From Patescibacteria group bacterium (lineage in GTDB: Bacteria > Patescibacteriota > Microgenomatia > UBA1406 > GWC2-37-13): a stretch of DNA of 42,151 nt. The position numbers and the translations under genes were made by a program. This document shows, one piece after another, positions 6,261 through 14,074 of the stretch. The notes under the pieces were generated by a model. The model saw only the letters and a program-made list of their open reading frames with translations, was not told where the DNA came from and searched no databases. The first letter of the stretch is position 1; each line of letters opens with the position of its first letter. Location: assembly GCA_023380935.1 (NCBI GenBank), contig JAMCST010000002.1:13189-55339 (forward strand). The letters run 5' to 3'.

Positions 6261-7595
6261 ATGCCGGCTTCATCCAGTAGCGTTAAGCTGCCGCCCCAGG
6301 ACATCGAGGCGGAAAAATCGGTTTTGGGCGCTGTTCTTATCGATACCTCGGCGATGAATATCGTAGCCGAATATCTCAAAGAAGAACACTTTTATCTGCC
6401 GGAACACCAAATGATCTTCGCCGCCATGCTCGTGTTGTTTGAAAAACAGCAACCGATCGATCTGGTGACCACCAAGAACCAGCTACAGCAGATGGGTAAT
6501 CTGAAAAAAACCGGCGGCGCGTCTTACCTCTCCAACTTGATTAACAGCGTTCCCAGTTCCGCCCACATCGACCACTACGGCCGGATCGTCAAGAGTCAGT
6601 ATACCAAACGGCGGCTGATCGAGTTTTCCTCACGCCTGGTGGAGCGGGCGTTTGACGAGCAAGCCGACATTAAAAAGCTGCTCGATCAGGCCGAGTCCGA
6701 GATTTTCTCCTTGTCGCAGCAGCACCTGCATCGCGACTTCATCGAGCTGAAAGAGGTGCTGGCCGAAAGCTTTGAGCGGCTGGAAGAGTTTATGAAGACC
6801 GGCGCCGGCTTGCGCGGGGTAGCCACCGGGTACAAAGATTTAGACAATAAACTGGCGGGGATGCAGGATTCTAACCTATTGATCCTGGCGGCGCGTCCCG
6901 GCATCGGCAAGACGACCTTGGCTTTGAACATCGCCTTACATATTGCTACCAAAGAGAAGCGTCCGGTCGGATTTTTTTCTCTGGAGATGAGCAAGGAAGA
7001 GTTGGTTGACCGGTTGCTGGTCGGTCAGGCGGACATTGACGCCTGGCGCCTGAAGACCGGCAAACTCTCCGACGACGACTACAAACGGTTGACCGAAGCG
7101 ATGGGGGAACTGTCCGAGGCGCCGATCTACATTGACGATACGCCGGGAGCCTCAATTCTGGAAATGCGCACCAAGGCGAGAAAGCTTAAGGTGGAAAAAA
7201 ACATCAAGGTAGTGGTGGTTGACTACCTGCAACTGGCCGACGCGGGCAAGCGATTTGATTCGCGCGTTCAGGAAGTGTCATTTGTCTCCCAGGGACTGAA
7301 AAACTTGGCCAGGGAATTGAAAATTCCGGTGTTGGCCATCTCCCAGTTGTCGCGGGCAGTGGAGCAGCGCGGTACCAAAAAACCGCAGTTGGCCGACCTG
7401 CGCGAATCAGGAGCGATCGAACAGGACGCCGACGTAGTCATGTTTTTGTATCAAGAGGACGACAGCGAAGATTTACTTGATCAAAGTAAACGTTTAGTCA
7501 AGCTTTTCATCGCTAAACATCGCAACGGGCCAATTGGGGAAATCGACCTGATGTTTCGCGGTGACCGGGTGCGATTTTACGGAGTGGAACAATAG
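6261..7595 (+). CDS. dnaB: Replicative DNA helicase DnaB
   Basis: A 444-residue helicase of normal length. The N-terminal primase-interacting domain starts PPQDIEAEKSVLGAVLID and spans about residues 10-110; the RecA-like motor follows. Walker A is ARPGIGKTT (211-219), Walker B is VVVVDYLQL, and the SQLSRAVEQR and DLRESGAIEQDADVV blocks are canonical. It unwinds DNA ahead of the fork as a hexamer. No intein or insertion is seen. An ATG at 6227 with an AGGAG before it is out of frame and leads only to a short open frame, so ATG 6261 is used. It stands between the metallo-hydrolase and an IS481-like element. Confidence 0.97.
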   Translation: MPASSSSVKLPPQDIEAEKSVLGAVLIDTSAMNIVAEYLKEEHFYLPEHQMIFAAMLVLFEKQQPIDLVTTKNQLQQMGNLKKTGGASYLSNLINSVPSSAHIDHYGRIVKSQYTKRRLIEFSSRLVERAFDEQADIKKLLDQAESEIFSLSQQHLHRDFIELKEVLAESFERLEEFMKTGAGLRGVATGYKDLDNKLAGMQDSNLLILAARPGIGKTTLALNIALHIATKEKRPVGFFSLEMSKEELVDRLLVGQADIDAWRLKTGKLSDDDYKRLTEAMGELSEAPIYIDDTPGASILEMRTKARKLKVEKNIKVVVVDYLQLADAGKRFDSRVQEVSFVSQGLKNLARELKIPVLAISQLSRAVEQRGTKKPQLADLRESGAIEQDADVVMFLYQEDDSEDLLDQSKRLVKLFIAKHRNGPIGEIDLMFRGDRVRFYGVEQ

Positions 7596-7682
7596 TTTTT
7601 TACTTCTAGCACTGCCTTTGTTCAACTTTTTTGATAGTTCGACTTTATTTTTTTATAGGATATTTCCGTAATTGTTCAATAG

Positions 7683-8612
7683 CTTGGAAACTTTTTACGG
7701 TATAGTTGGTGTCAGGAAGTTAGAAGTTACTGACACCAATCTATGTACGTTTCCAATCCCTTTATTCCCAAAGTTCGTCGCATAGCCGTTAATGATGTTC
7801 TGGTTCGTGGTTTAACCCAGGAAGAGGCAGCCTTGAAATACGGTGTAGTCAAATCGACAATCTGCAAATGGATCAAGAAATCCCAAAACTTTTACCAGAA
7901 CGAATATATCGATACGTATCCCTCCCGTCCCCATCACCACCCAAACGAACTCTCTTCAGACGTGGTTAAAAGAATCATTGAGGTGAGGAAGTCAGTCAAA
8001 CGCTGCGCCCCAATTATCCACGCCCACTTAATCAAGGAAGGAATCAATGTCAGTCTTTCATCGGTCGGAAGAGTATTGAAACGGAATCATCTAGTTCGAA
8101 AGAAACGCGCGTACTTCAAGTTACCAGCCATTTCTCCGGTTTCCAACGCTCCCGGGTCACTAGTTGAAGCCGACACCATCCATTTTGCCAGACGGGACCA
8201 TTCACGCTTCTACGTTTATTCGGTCCTCGATACATACACCCGTTTGGCCTATGCGGAATACCACCGGCACATTACGCCTGAAGTGAGCCTTCAAGTGGTC
8301 GCCAACGCTGGCGAATTATTCGGTTTTCCTTTACGGGTGATCCAAACGGATCATGGGGAGGAATTCAGCCAGAGTTTTTACTTTGCCCTCAAGCGGCAAA
8401 ACATTCCACTTCGATATATCCGGACAAGAAAACCAAACGACAACGCCCATATCGAACGGTTCAACCGCACCTTACAGGAGGAGTGTTTTTCCGGCCAAAC
8501 ACCATCGGAGCGGCTCATTTCCCGCCGGTTAGCCGAATATCTTGTATACTACAATGAAGAACGTTTACACCTGTCGTTAAATTGCCTGACACCGAGAGAG
8601 TTCGTTTCCAAG
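7683..8612 (+). mobile_element. IS481-like insertion sequence
   Basis: One intact transposase gene flanked by two short inverted blocks: an outer CTTGGAAAC (7683-7691) facing its complement at 8604-8612, and an inner GGTGTCAGG (7708-7716) facing its complement at 8585-8593. The right-hand blocks lie within the 3' end of the transposase gene. The element is about 0.93 kb. No target duplication could be recognised, so the ends are tentative by a few bases. Its right end supplies the last codons of the neighbouring PAP2 gene. Confidence 0.65.
7706..7739. repeat. Hairpin with internal 7-bp direct repeat just before the transposase start
   Basis: TTGGTGTCAG and CTGACACCAA form a perfect 10-bp stem at 7706-7715 and 7730-7739. 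The loop is exactly two copies of GAAGTTA. The structure ends 3 nt before the transposase ATG at 7743 and includes the inner inverted block of the left IS end, so it may serve as transposase or repressor binding site. Confidence 0.6.
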
Positions 8613-8624
8613 GTGCTGAAGTAA
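7743..8624 (+). CDS. IS481/IS3-type DDE transposase
   Basis: 293 residues. An N-terminal helix-turn-helix (GLTQEEAALKYGVVKSTICKW) is followed by a second HTH-like segment and an rve integrase core. The DDE residues are visible in VEADTIHF (Asp), VIQTDHGEEFS (Asp) and NAHIERFNRTLQEE (Glu). The C-terminus has the family's NEERLHLSLNCLTPREF block. A single uninterrupted frame without OrfA/OrfB frameshifting points to IS481 rather than IS3. The last eleven or so codons lie on or beyond the right inverted repeats. It should be an active enzyme. Confidence 0.88.
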   Translation: MYVSNPFIPKVRRIAVNDVLVRGLTQEEAALKYGVVKSTICKWIKKSQNFYQNEYIDTYPSRPHHHPNELSSDVVKRIIEVRKSVKRCAPIIHAHLIKEGINVSLSSVGRVLKRNHLVRKKRAYFKLPAISPVSNAPGSLVEADTIHFARRDHSRFYVYSVLDTYTRLAYAEYHRHITPEVSLQVVANAGELFGFPLRVIQTDHGEEFSQSFYFALKRQNIPLRYIRTRKPNDNAHIERFNRTLQEECFSGQTPSERLISRRLAEYLVYYNEERLHLSLNCLTPREFVSKVLK

Positions 8625-9164
8625 ATGCGATTTCAGCCGGAGGGTGGTTTGCGCGATAAACGTTCCAATCAAGCCCCCGGCCACTATGTCAAACAGGTAA
8701 TGACAATAGAGATAAATCCGGGATAAGGCAATCAATCCGGCGATCAGATAATACAACCAACGGCGTTTGCGATCAAAAAATGCGAGCACCGTGGCCGAGG
8801 CAAACGCGGTCGCGGCGTGAGACGAAGGAAAGGAGTAATCGACGGGGCAGGAGGGTCCGGTAATCACGGCCAGGGGATTGGTAAATGGCCGGGGCCGCCG
8901 GATCAAGTTCTTTATCCCGTAATTGACCAGCAGGGCGGTGACGACGAAGCTGGCAAGAAAATAAAAAATGAATTTCTTGTCGCGCTTTTGGATCCCTGGA
9001 TGATAAAGCTCCTCAATGAGGATGGTGACAAGGATAACGATAATCCAGATCAACAGGGCGTCGCCGTCCAGGGAAAAAAAAGTAAACAGGCGGTCAAAGA
9101 CCGCATTATGAGGGAGTAGGTGGTAGATGGCATTAGTCAGTTGGAAATCGAGCGAAGTTAACAT
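8577..9164 (-). CDS. PAP2-family membrane phosphatase
   Basis: 195 residues, five or six membrane helices. The three PAP2 motifs are all present: KNLIRRPRP (85-93), FPSSHAA (112-118), and SRIYLYCHYLFD (148-159) with the catalytic His155 and Asp159. Such enzymes dephosphorylate lipid phosphates such as undecaprenyl diphosphate or phosphatidic acid at the membrane. The final residues (about GNELSRCQAI) are encoded inside the IS481-like element, so the original C-terminus has been replaced. All catalytic motifs are upstream of that point, so activity is probably kept. Confidence 0.88.
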   Translation of the reverse strand: MLTSLDFQLTNAIYHLLPHNAVFDRLFTFFSLDGDALLIWIIVILVTILIEELYHPGIQKRDKKFIFYFLASFVVTALLVNYGIKNLIRRPRPFTNPLAVITGPSCPVDYSFPSSHAATAFASATVLAFFDRKRRWLYYLIAGLIALSRIYLYCHYLFDIVAGGLIGTFIAQTTLRLKSHLLQHLGNELSRCQAI

Positions 9165-9185
9165 AAATATTATCCTAAGTATAAA

Positions 9186-9734
9186 CTATTGCTGCCGGCG
9201 GCGGCCAAGTTGGTAAACGAAAATTCGGTTGATTCCTTGAATCCGTTGTTGGGCTGTCAGACCGGCAACCGGGTAGTAATAAGACACCAGACGGTTCTTC
9301 CCGGGAAACTGTCGCAACCGGTTGGCGATCTTGTCGTTTAGCCAAGGAGCGCCGTAAAGATAAAACACCCGCTCGTTGGCTGGGTTAGGCTGCCAGCGGA
9401 AAAAATCCGCCCAAACTACTTGGATGTTTTTCTTGGCCGGGTGGAAAAGCCGCCGGATCAACAACGCCATTACCAAAATCGGGTTGATCTCGATCGCCAC
9501 GAACTTAATTCTCAGACGTTGCCGCTGTGCCTGGGACGCGGCAAAAAATACCACGGTTCCGTCGCCTGCTCCTAGGTCGACGACGGTTTGTCCATCATGC
9601 AGATCCATTGCCTGGGCGATCAGCCCCAAATCCCGGTGGCGGGACGGGTAATAGGGAATGGGGGAAACGGCCGGGAAGGCAAAAATAACGATGACCGCCA
9701 GGAGCGCCAATATCAAGAGCAGCAGAAGAACCAT
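9186..9734 (-). CDS. Membrane-anchored class I SAM-dependent methyltransferase
   Basis: 182 residues from ATG 9734. An N-terminal hydrophobic helix (LLLLLILALLAVIVIFAF) anchors the protein; the catalytic domain then faces the cytoplasm. Motif I of SAM methyltransferases is VVDLGAGDGTVVFFA, followed by an acidic motif II (FVAIEINP) and VVWADFF. The N-terminal PYYPSRHRDL segment before the Rossmann fold recurs in small membrane methyltransferases. The substrate is unknown. A TTG at 9749 would add five residues, but TACAAT at 9746-9741 ends 6 nt before ATG 9734, favouring that start. Confidence 0.75.
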   Translation of the reverse strand: MVLLLLLILALLAVIVIFAFPAVSPIPYYPSRHRDLGLIAQAMDLHDGQTVVDLGAGDGTVVFFAASQAQRQRLRIKFVAIEINPILVMALLIRRLFHPAKKNIQVVWADFFRWQPNPANERVFYLYGAPWLNDKIANRLRQFPGKNRLVSYYYPVAGLTAQQRIQGINRIFVYQLGRRRQQ

Positions 9735-9742
9735 CTTTTTAT

Positions 9743-9771
9743 TGTACAATAATCTACTATACTGGTACTAT
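9743..9771 (+). promoter_or_regulatory. Promoter of the DUF2207 gene
   Basis: TTGTAC (9743-9748), 17-bp spacer, TACTAT (9766-9771), 12 nt before the ATG at 9784. It overlaps the minus-strand -10 (TACAAT, 9746-9741) of the divergent methyltransferase gene, so the two promoters should compete. Confidence 0.45.
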
Positions 9772-9783
9772 ACGGCCTTAATC

Positions 9784-11463
9784 ATGAAAAAAATTATTGT
9801 TTTAGCGACAGCAGCGTTGGTCTTGGCTTTTCCGCGCGCCAGCTTTGCCGAACAAATCGATCGTTTCGCCGTAAAGATAACGGTGAAGCAAGATGCGACG
9901 GTGGCGGTGAGCGAAACCATCGTCTATAACTTCGGCAGCGCCAGCAAACACGGCATTGTCAGAAACATTCCCACCGTCAAGACCAACCAAGACGGTAAGC
10001 GCTATCAACTCCAGATTAGCCACATCTCGGTTGTCGACACCACCGGCCAAGACTATCGTTGGCAGGAGTCAGCGGATGTCGCCGGAATCCAGCTGAAAAT
10101 CGGCCGCGCCGATCAGGTGGTAAGCGGGGTGCATACCTATGTTATCAACTACGACGTGACCGGTGCCTTGAGTTATTTTTCCGACCATGACGAACTGTAT
10201 TGGAACGTTACCGGCAACCGGTGGCTGGTTCCGATCGTCACTTCTTCGGCGACGGTGAGGTTGCCGGATCAGGTGACGGCCAGTCGTGTCAAAACCGGTT
10301 GCTATACCGGCGTGGCCGGCAGTCGCACCAGCAACTGCCAGGCAACGGTAAGCGGTAATCAAATAATGTTCCAGTCGGGCAAGTCACTGGGTCCGTCCGA
10401 GGGTTGGACAGTCGTCGTCGGTTTTCCTACCCGAACCGTAGCGGTGGTGACGCCGGTGCCGGTAGTGAGTTGGTGGGAAGGCTGGGTCGGGAAATTGTTA
10501 GCAATAATCATCGCACTTATGGCGCTGTTTTGGTATGTGGTTTACCCGTTGTGGCTGCCGATCAAATGGTATTGGTTTGGTCGCGATCCTCAAGTCGCCA
10601 CCGGTTCGGTTAAAGCCTGGTACGATCCGCCTAAGGACCCGTCCGGCCGACCCTTGAGCCCGGCCGAGACCGGGACGGTGATTGACGAAAGCGTTGATCT
10701 GCGTGACCTGATCGGAACGATAGTGGACCTGGCCCGGCGCGGTTTCCTGAAGATTGTCGAAAAGAAAAAAGGCGATTTTAGTTTGGTGAAACAGCGCGAC
10801 TGGGACACGGATCACTCGGTGTTGGGTTTTGAAAAACAACTACTTGAGGGGTTGTTTGCCGACGATAGCGAAGTGCGACTAAAAAACCTGAAGTTTTACG
10901 CGACCGCCGAAGCGGTGAAAAAACAGATTTACACCGACCTGGTCAAACACGGTACGTTTCCCAGCGATCCCCGCCGCCTGCGTACCTTTTATCTGGTGAT
11001 CGGCGGTTTGGCCTTGATTAGCTTTAATTTTTTCTTGGCCATCATGGTGCTTATTTTCGGTCGGGTGATGTTCCGCAAAACCAAACAGGGTAAAGAGCAG
11101 GCTAACGTGGCCCGATCGCTCTATAATTTTCTTTCCAGTCAGTCGCGCCAGCTTAAGTTCCAGGCTGACCGCCAGATGTTTTTCGAAAAACTCTTGCCGT
11201 ATGCGGTGGTGTTTGGGGTGGAAAAGGTCTGGGCCAAGCGGTTTGTCGGGTTGAATCTGGCGCCGCCCGACTGGTATCAGGGTTATGACCAGCAGTCGTT
11301 TACCACCACCTATTTTGTCGCCAGTCTGAATAATTCCTTTTCCCATCTGGCGGCGGCCGCCCGGCCGCCGAGCACCACCGTGTCCCGCTCCGGTTTCTCC
11401 TCGGGATTCTCCGGCGGTTTTTCCGGGGGCGGCGGTGGCGGTGGAGGCGGCGGCAGTTGGTAA
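9784..11463 (+). CDS. DUF2207 membrane protein with glycine-rich C-terminus
   Basis: 559 residues from ATG 9784. A signal peptide (KKIIVLATAALVLAFPRASFA) precedes an extracytoplasmic DUF2207 domain (about 20-240) with the family's HGIVRNIP motif and YWNVTGNRW. One membrane helix lies near residues 240-265, then a cytoplasmic region, two further helices near 400-435, and a tail of Ser/Phe/Gly ending in a run of ten glycines before SW. The Gly-rich SGGG...SW tail is typical of DUF2207 proteins. Function is unknown. Earlier starts read through a region overlapping the divergent methyltransferase and are not credible. Confidence 0.85.
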   Translation: MKKIIVLATAALVLAFPRASFAEQIDRFAVKITVKQDATVAVSETIVYNFGSASKHGIVRNIPTVKTNQDGKRYQLQISHISVVDTTGQDYRWQESADVAGIQLKIGRADQVVSGVHTYVINYDVTGALSYFSDHDELYWNVTGNRWLVPIVTSSATVRLPDQVTASRVKTGCYTGVAGSRTSNCQATVSGNQIMFQSGKSLGPSEGWTVVVGFPTRTVAVVTPVPVVSWWEGWVGKLLAIIIALMALFWYVVYPLWLPIKWYWFGRDPQVATGSVKAWYDPPKDPSGRPLSPAETGTVIDESVDLRDLIGTIVDLARRGFLKIVEKKKGDFSLVKQRDWDTDHSVLGFEKQLLEGLFADDSEVRLKNLKFYATAEAVKKQIYTDLVKHGTFPSDPRRLRTFYLVIGGLALISFNFFLAIMVLIFGRVMFRKTKQGKEQANVARSLYNFLSSQSRQLKFQADRQMFFEKLLPYAVVFGVEKVWAKRFVGLNLAPPDWYQGYDQQSFTTTYFVASLNNSFSHLAAAARPPSTTVSRSGFSSGFSGGFSGGGGGGGGGGSW

Positions 11464-11531
11464 ACGTTGCAAATCAAGGGTAAAACCGTTAAGCTATGCT
11501 TAAATCACGATTATTAATTACTTAATTAAAC

Positions 11532-13121
11532 ATGGCCGAATTTCAGGAGATTAAAGCGCAACCAGTTCCGGTCGAAGCCAAATCGCTAGCGGCTTTTCGC
11601 CAACAGTCAATCGGTGAATCAAACCGGGGCGGCCGGGCGACCACTGCCGACGAAGACGCGATTTACAGCGCTTCCCGCGGCTTTCATCTGGGCGAGATCG
11701 GCGGGACCGAGGCAAAAGTTCCTACCGATGCCGAAAAAGCCGCTGGTTTAGTGAAGGCGCTTAACGGTTTGGCGGTTAAGGATAAGACCGGGCAAGTGAC
11801 CGAGACCATTCAAGTTAGCGAAGCAGACATTGCCAAAGTCCATCAGACGATTCAGACACTCATTCAGCAAGGTAAGCTGGTCGGTCTGGATATGGTATGT
11901 GACGGGATGGGTTGGCATGGTTCAGGCGACATTGCCAGCAGTATTATTACCTATATTGCTACCAGAGAGATTGGTCAGATGGTGCAGTCCGGCGGCGACG
12001 TGACAATTGACGGTTTGAAAAAAGCCATGCTTAAGGCCAACGACGTGATGGCCGCTTATAACGACAAGAACAGTGCGGAAGCCGGTGCGACCTTGGTCGC
12101 CCAGGTGACCAACAAAGACGGCCAGACCTTTGTTGTGTCGGTTGGTGATGCCCGAGCCTATAAAATTGACGCCCAGGGCAACGTGATGAGAATTACCCAA
12201 GACCAGAGCGCCGTGGAAGCTAAATTAGCGGCAAGTAAACTGAAACCGTCCGGAGTATTTAGCGCTCCGGAGCGCAATTTCATTATCCGTTCGTTCGGCG
12301 CCGGCGGCAAATTTCTAGCCGAAGATGTTCGGGTTTATTACGGCCAACTGGCCACCGGTGAAAAGCTGGTGTTGTGCTGCGACGGAGTATGGGAAGGAAT
12401 TGATGCGGGTAATCCCCAGGTGCAAGCGGCCATGCAGGCGGTTGATGCCCAGTATGAAGCAGATCTTCAGGCGGGCCGATCGATCCAGGAGGCCGCTGAC
12501 CGTGCCTTTGGCGAGATATTCAAACTCAACTTAGCCGGACTGGCGCCCAATGCCACGCCAGATCAGCTTATTAAGCATCTGGTCCGGCCCGAAGCCGGCA
12601 CCAATAGTGGAGACAATGTTTCCGCAGTCGTAGTCACCCAAGAACCGGTGGCTCAAGCGCCGCGTCCGGTGGTTGAAGCGCCGGTTACTCCACCGGTTCC
12701 ACCGGAAATAATCGCCTTTCCCAAAGGGACGCAGGTGCGGGTGCAGCGCAGCGATGGTAGCATTGAAGCCGGTTGGACGGTGATGCGTTTTGATCCGCAG
12801 ACCGGTGATGCTACGGTAGTCAAGGTAGTCGGAGAGGATACGACCATTAAGCTGGTTCCGCGCGACGAGTTGATCCGGCTAAACCGGGTTCAAGAACAGG
12901 CGACGGTGGCGGCGGCCGGGTCGTTTGCCGATCTGTTTAAAGCGCTGGATACCCATAATTCTTGGCCGGCAGGCGACGGTCAACCATATACTATAGATGA
13001 CTTGAAACACCTAATCAACGAAGTAAGAAGCGGTAAACGGCCGTTAGACTACATTACCCGCGAGGGCGGTTTGCGGCAAAAAGTCAGCGAACTATTGGCC
13101 AAGGAAAAAGGCTCGAGCTAA
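11532..13121 (+). CDS. PP2C-like protein phosphatase with C-terminal extension
   Basis: 529 residues. The PP2C core shows LDMVCDGMGWHGSGDIAS (metal-binding Asp near 124), EAGATLVAQV, FVVSVGDARAYKI, LVLCCDGVWEGI (Asp near 284) and SGDNVSAVVV (Asp near 357), the usual order of PPM motifs. The family dephosphorylates Ser/Thr with Mn/Mg. An N-terminal insert (60-115) separates the first strands. After a Pro-rich linker (about 370-392), a small beta domain (KGTQVRVQRSDGSIEAGW) and a helical tail follow; I do not recognise them. No kinase gene is in the window, so the partner kinase is elsewhere. Confidence 0.8.
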   Translation: MAEFQEIKAQPVPVEAKSLAAFRQQSIGESNRGGRATTADEDAIYSASRGFHLGEIGGTEAKVPTDAEKAAGLVKALNGLAVKDKTGQVTETIQVSEADIAKVHQTIQTLIQQGKLVGLDMVCDGMGWHGSGDIASSIITYIATREIGQMVQSGGDVTIDGLKKAMLKANDVMAAYNDKNSAEAGATLVAQVTNKDGQTFVVSVGDARAYKIDAQGNVMRITQDQSAVEAKLAASKLKPSGVFSAPERNFIIRSFGAGGKFLAEDVRVYYGQLATGEKLVLCCDGVWEGIDAGNPQVQAAMQAVDAQYEADLQAGRSIQEAADRAFGEIFKLNLAGLAPNATPDQLIKHLVRPEAGTNSGDNVSAVVVTQEPVAQAPRPVVEAPVTPPVPPEIIAFPKGTQVRVQRSDGSIEAGWTVMRFDPQTGDATVVKVVGEDTTIKLVPRDELIRLNRVQEQATVAAAGSFADLFKALDTHNSWPAGDGQPYTIDDLKHLINEVRSGKRPLDYITREGGLRQKVSELLAKEKGSS

Positions 13122-13152
13122 TTGGTCGGTTAAAAGAAGGCTGATCAGTGAT

Positions 13153-13182
13153 TTGACAGGTGTTTTGTAAATCGTGTATAAT
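13153..13182 (+). promoter_or_regulatory. Consensus promoter without an obvious gene
   Basis: Perfect TTGACA (13153-13158) and perfect TATAAT (13177-13182) with an 18-bp spacer: the best sigma-70-like promoter in the window. The expected start is near 13189, and no plus-strand protein gene follows before a T-run at 13242. Confidence 0.65.
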
Positions 13183-13188
13183 ATCGTT

Positions 13189-13249
13189 AATCACTAGAGA
13201 GAAACGAGCTTATGACTGCGTGTTATAAGTAACGCCTCTCATTTTTTTT
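13189..13249 (+). ncRNA. Candidate short RNA ending in hairpin and U-run
   Basis: From the predicted start near 13189 the transcript would contain GAGAG (13197-13201) facing CTCTC (13236-13240), an inner CTTAT/ATAAG stem (13209-13213/13225-13229), and then eight Ts (13242-13249). This resembles a factor-independent terminator and gives an RNA of about 60 nt. It is antisense to the 3' end and stop codon of the NYN gene. It also contains a 6-codon open frame (ATG 13212). The T-run is also coding (Lys codons) on the other strand, so it could be coincidence. Confidence 0.4.
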
Positions 13250-13765
13250 AAATTCCAATTTTTGTTTTTCAAACTCGATAAAGGTTTTGTATTTTTGGAA
13301 TGGTTTTAATAACGAAGACTCTGATTTTGAATTGGGAATAATAATTCGTAAGAGTTTATTGTTCTCCTGTAAGAACTTGTGAAGGCAATAAAAATCACCA
13401 TCACCTGATACGATCACCGCTTCGTCGTAATTATGATACTCTTTGGCCGCCGCATGTAAAACCAATTCGGCGTCCACATTTCCCTTAGGTTTTCCTAGAT
13501 GATTTTTTGTGGTTGGTTTAAAAACTACAATATAGCCGTATGATTTTAGGTGTTTATATAAATTTTGGTTTTCTTTAATATATCCAATAAACAAAAAAGC
13601 CATTTTAACTCTAAATTTATCAGATAAGTATTTTCTAAATTTTCCGAAATCCAATTTCCATCCAGAATAAACTTTTCTTTTACCCTTATAAATATCCTTA
13701 CTTGTACCAAAGTTAAGATTCTGGCTATCAATAAATGCAAAAGCAGTTGATGTTCGTGTTTTCAT
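13223..13765 (-). CDS. NYN-domain (PIN-like) putative ribonuclease
   Basis: 180 residues from ATG 13765. The NYN/LabA-like fold shows AFAFIDSQNLNFG at the start (first acidic residue), KGNVDAELVLHAA in the middle and VIVSGDGDFYCLHKFL, giving the acidic cluster used by PIN-like metal-dependent nucleases. Family members cleave or bind RNA, including tRNA. A start 12 codons upstream would encode MRVRLPLPAPGT from the tRNA-Leu gene itself, so ATG 13765 is chosen. The gene is much AT-richer than its neighbours and sits 6 bp from the tRNA-Leu 3' end, suggesting acquisition by insertion there. Confidence 0.82.
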   Translation of the reverse strand: MKTRTSTAFAFIDSQNLNFGTSKDIYKGKRKVYSGWKLDFGKFRKYLSDKFRVKMAFLFIGYIKENQNLYKHLKSYGYIVVFKPTTKNHLGKPKGNVDAELVLHAAAKEYHNYDEAVIVSGDGDFYCLHKFLQENNKLLRIIIPNSKSESSLLKPFQKYKTFIEFEKQKLEFKKNERRYL

Positions 13766-13771
13766 TGTTCC

Positions 13772-13859
13772 TGGTGCCGGGAGAGGGAGTCGAACCCTCA
13801 CGACAACAAGTTGTCACAGGTTTTTGAGACCTGTGCGTCTGCCATTCCGCCACCCCGGC
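13772..13859 (-). tRNA. tRNA-Leu (CAA)
   Basis: A class II tRNA of 88 nt on the minus strand with encoded CCA (13774-13772). Acceptor stem GCCGGGG pairs with TCCCGGC (one G-T); the anticodon stem CAGGT/ACCTG holds loop CTCAAAA (anticodon CAA). A long variable arm (TGACAACTTGTTGTCG) and T-arm GAGGG-TTCGACT-CCCTC follow. All elements are intact. Confidence 0.93.
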
Positions 13860-13872
13860 GATAAAATCTTTA

Positions 13873-13961
13873 CGTCTGCTCCCGAGATAAGCTCGGGACT
13901 AACTGGCAGTAAGGCTCACTGCGTATCGTCAACTGCCAGTTGAGCATTCCGCCACCCCGGC
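13873..13961 (-). repeat. Second copy of the tRNA-Leu 5' end, split by a 65-bp hairpin insert
   Basis: The first 24 nt of the neighbouring tRNA-Leu recur here in the same orientation, but split: 17 nt at 13961-13945 and the next 7 nt at 13879-13873. Between them lie 65 bp (13880-13944) that contain two perfect hairpins: AACTGGCAG/CTGCCAGTT (13901-13909/13933-13941) and TCCCGAG/CTCGGGA (13880-13886/13892-13898). After the 24 nt the similarity to tRNA stops, so this is a fragment, not a gene. Confidence 0.75.
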
Positions 13962-14038
13962 TATACAACCATCAGTATCGGTTGTTATTATAATCGAATT
14001 CCCCGGCCGTCTCAATACGAAACCGATACATTTTCCTC

Positions 14039-14067
14039 TTGACTGGTGTAATACATAGGACTAACAT
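14039..14067 (+). promoter_or_regulatory. Promoter of the aminopeptidase operon
   Basis: TTGACT (14039-14044), 17-bp spacer, TAACAT (14062-14067), 7 nt before the ATG at 14075. The -35 lies on a TTG that would otherwise be read as an upstream start codon in frame, so this promoter decides the start. Confidence 0.6.
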
Positions 14068-14074
14068 ATCAACT

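Noticed and set aside
11387-11460. Gly-rich repeat at the end of the DUF2207 gene as a sequencing artefact
   Set aside because: Such SG/GGG...SW tails are a normal feature of DUF2207 proteins.
13766-13801. Twelve extra residues on the NYN protein
   Set aside because: They are encoded by the tRNA-Leu gene.
13861-13961. Second tRNA-Leu gene or a tRNA with an intron
   Set aside because: Only the first 24 nt match; anticodon arm, variable arm and T-arm are absent after the insert.
14039-14074. TTG start for the aminopeptidase
   Set aside because: The TTG is part of a TTGACT -35 element with ideal spacing to TAACAT; family N-termini fit ATG 14075.
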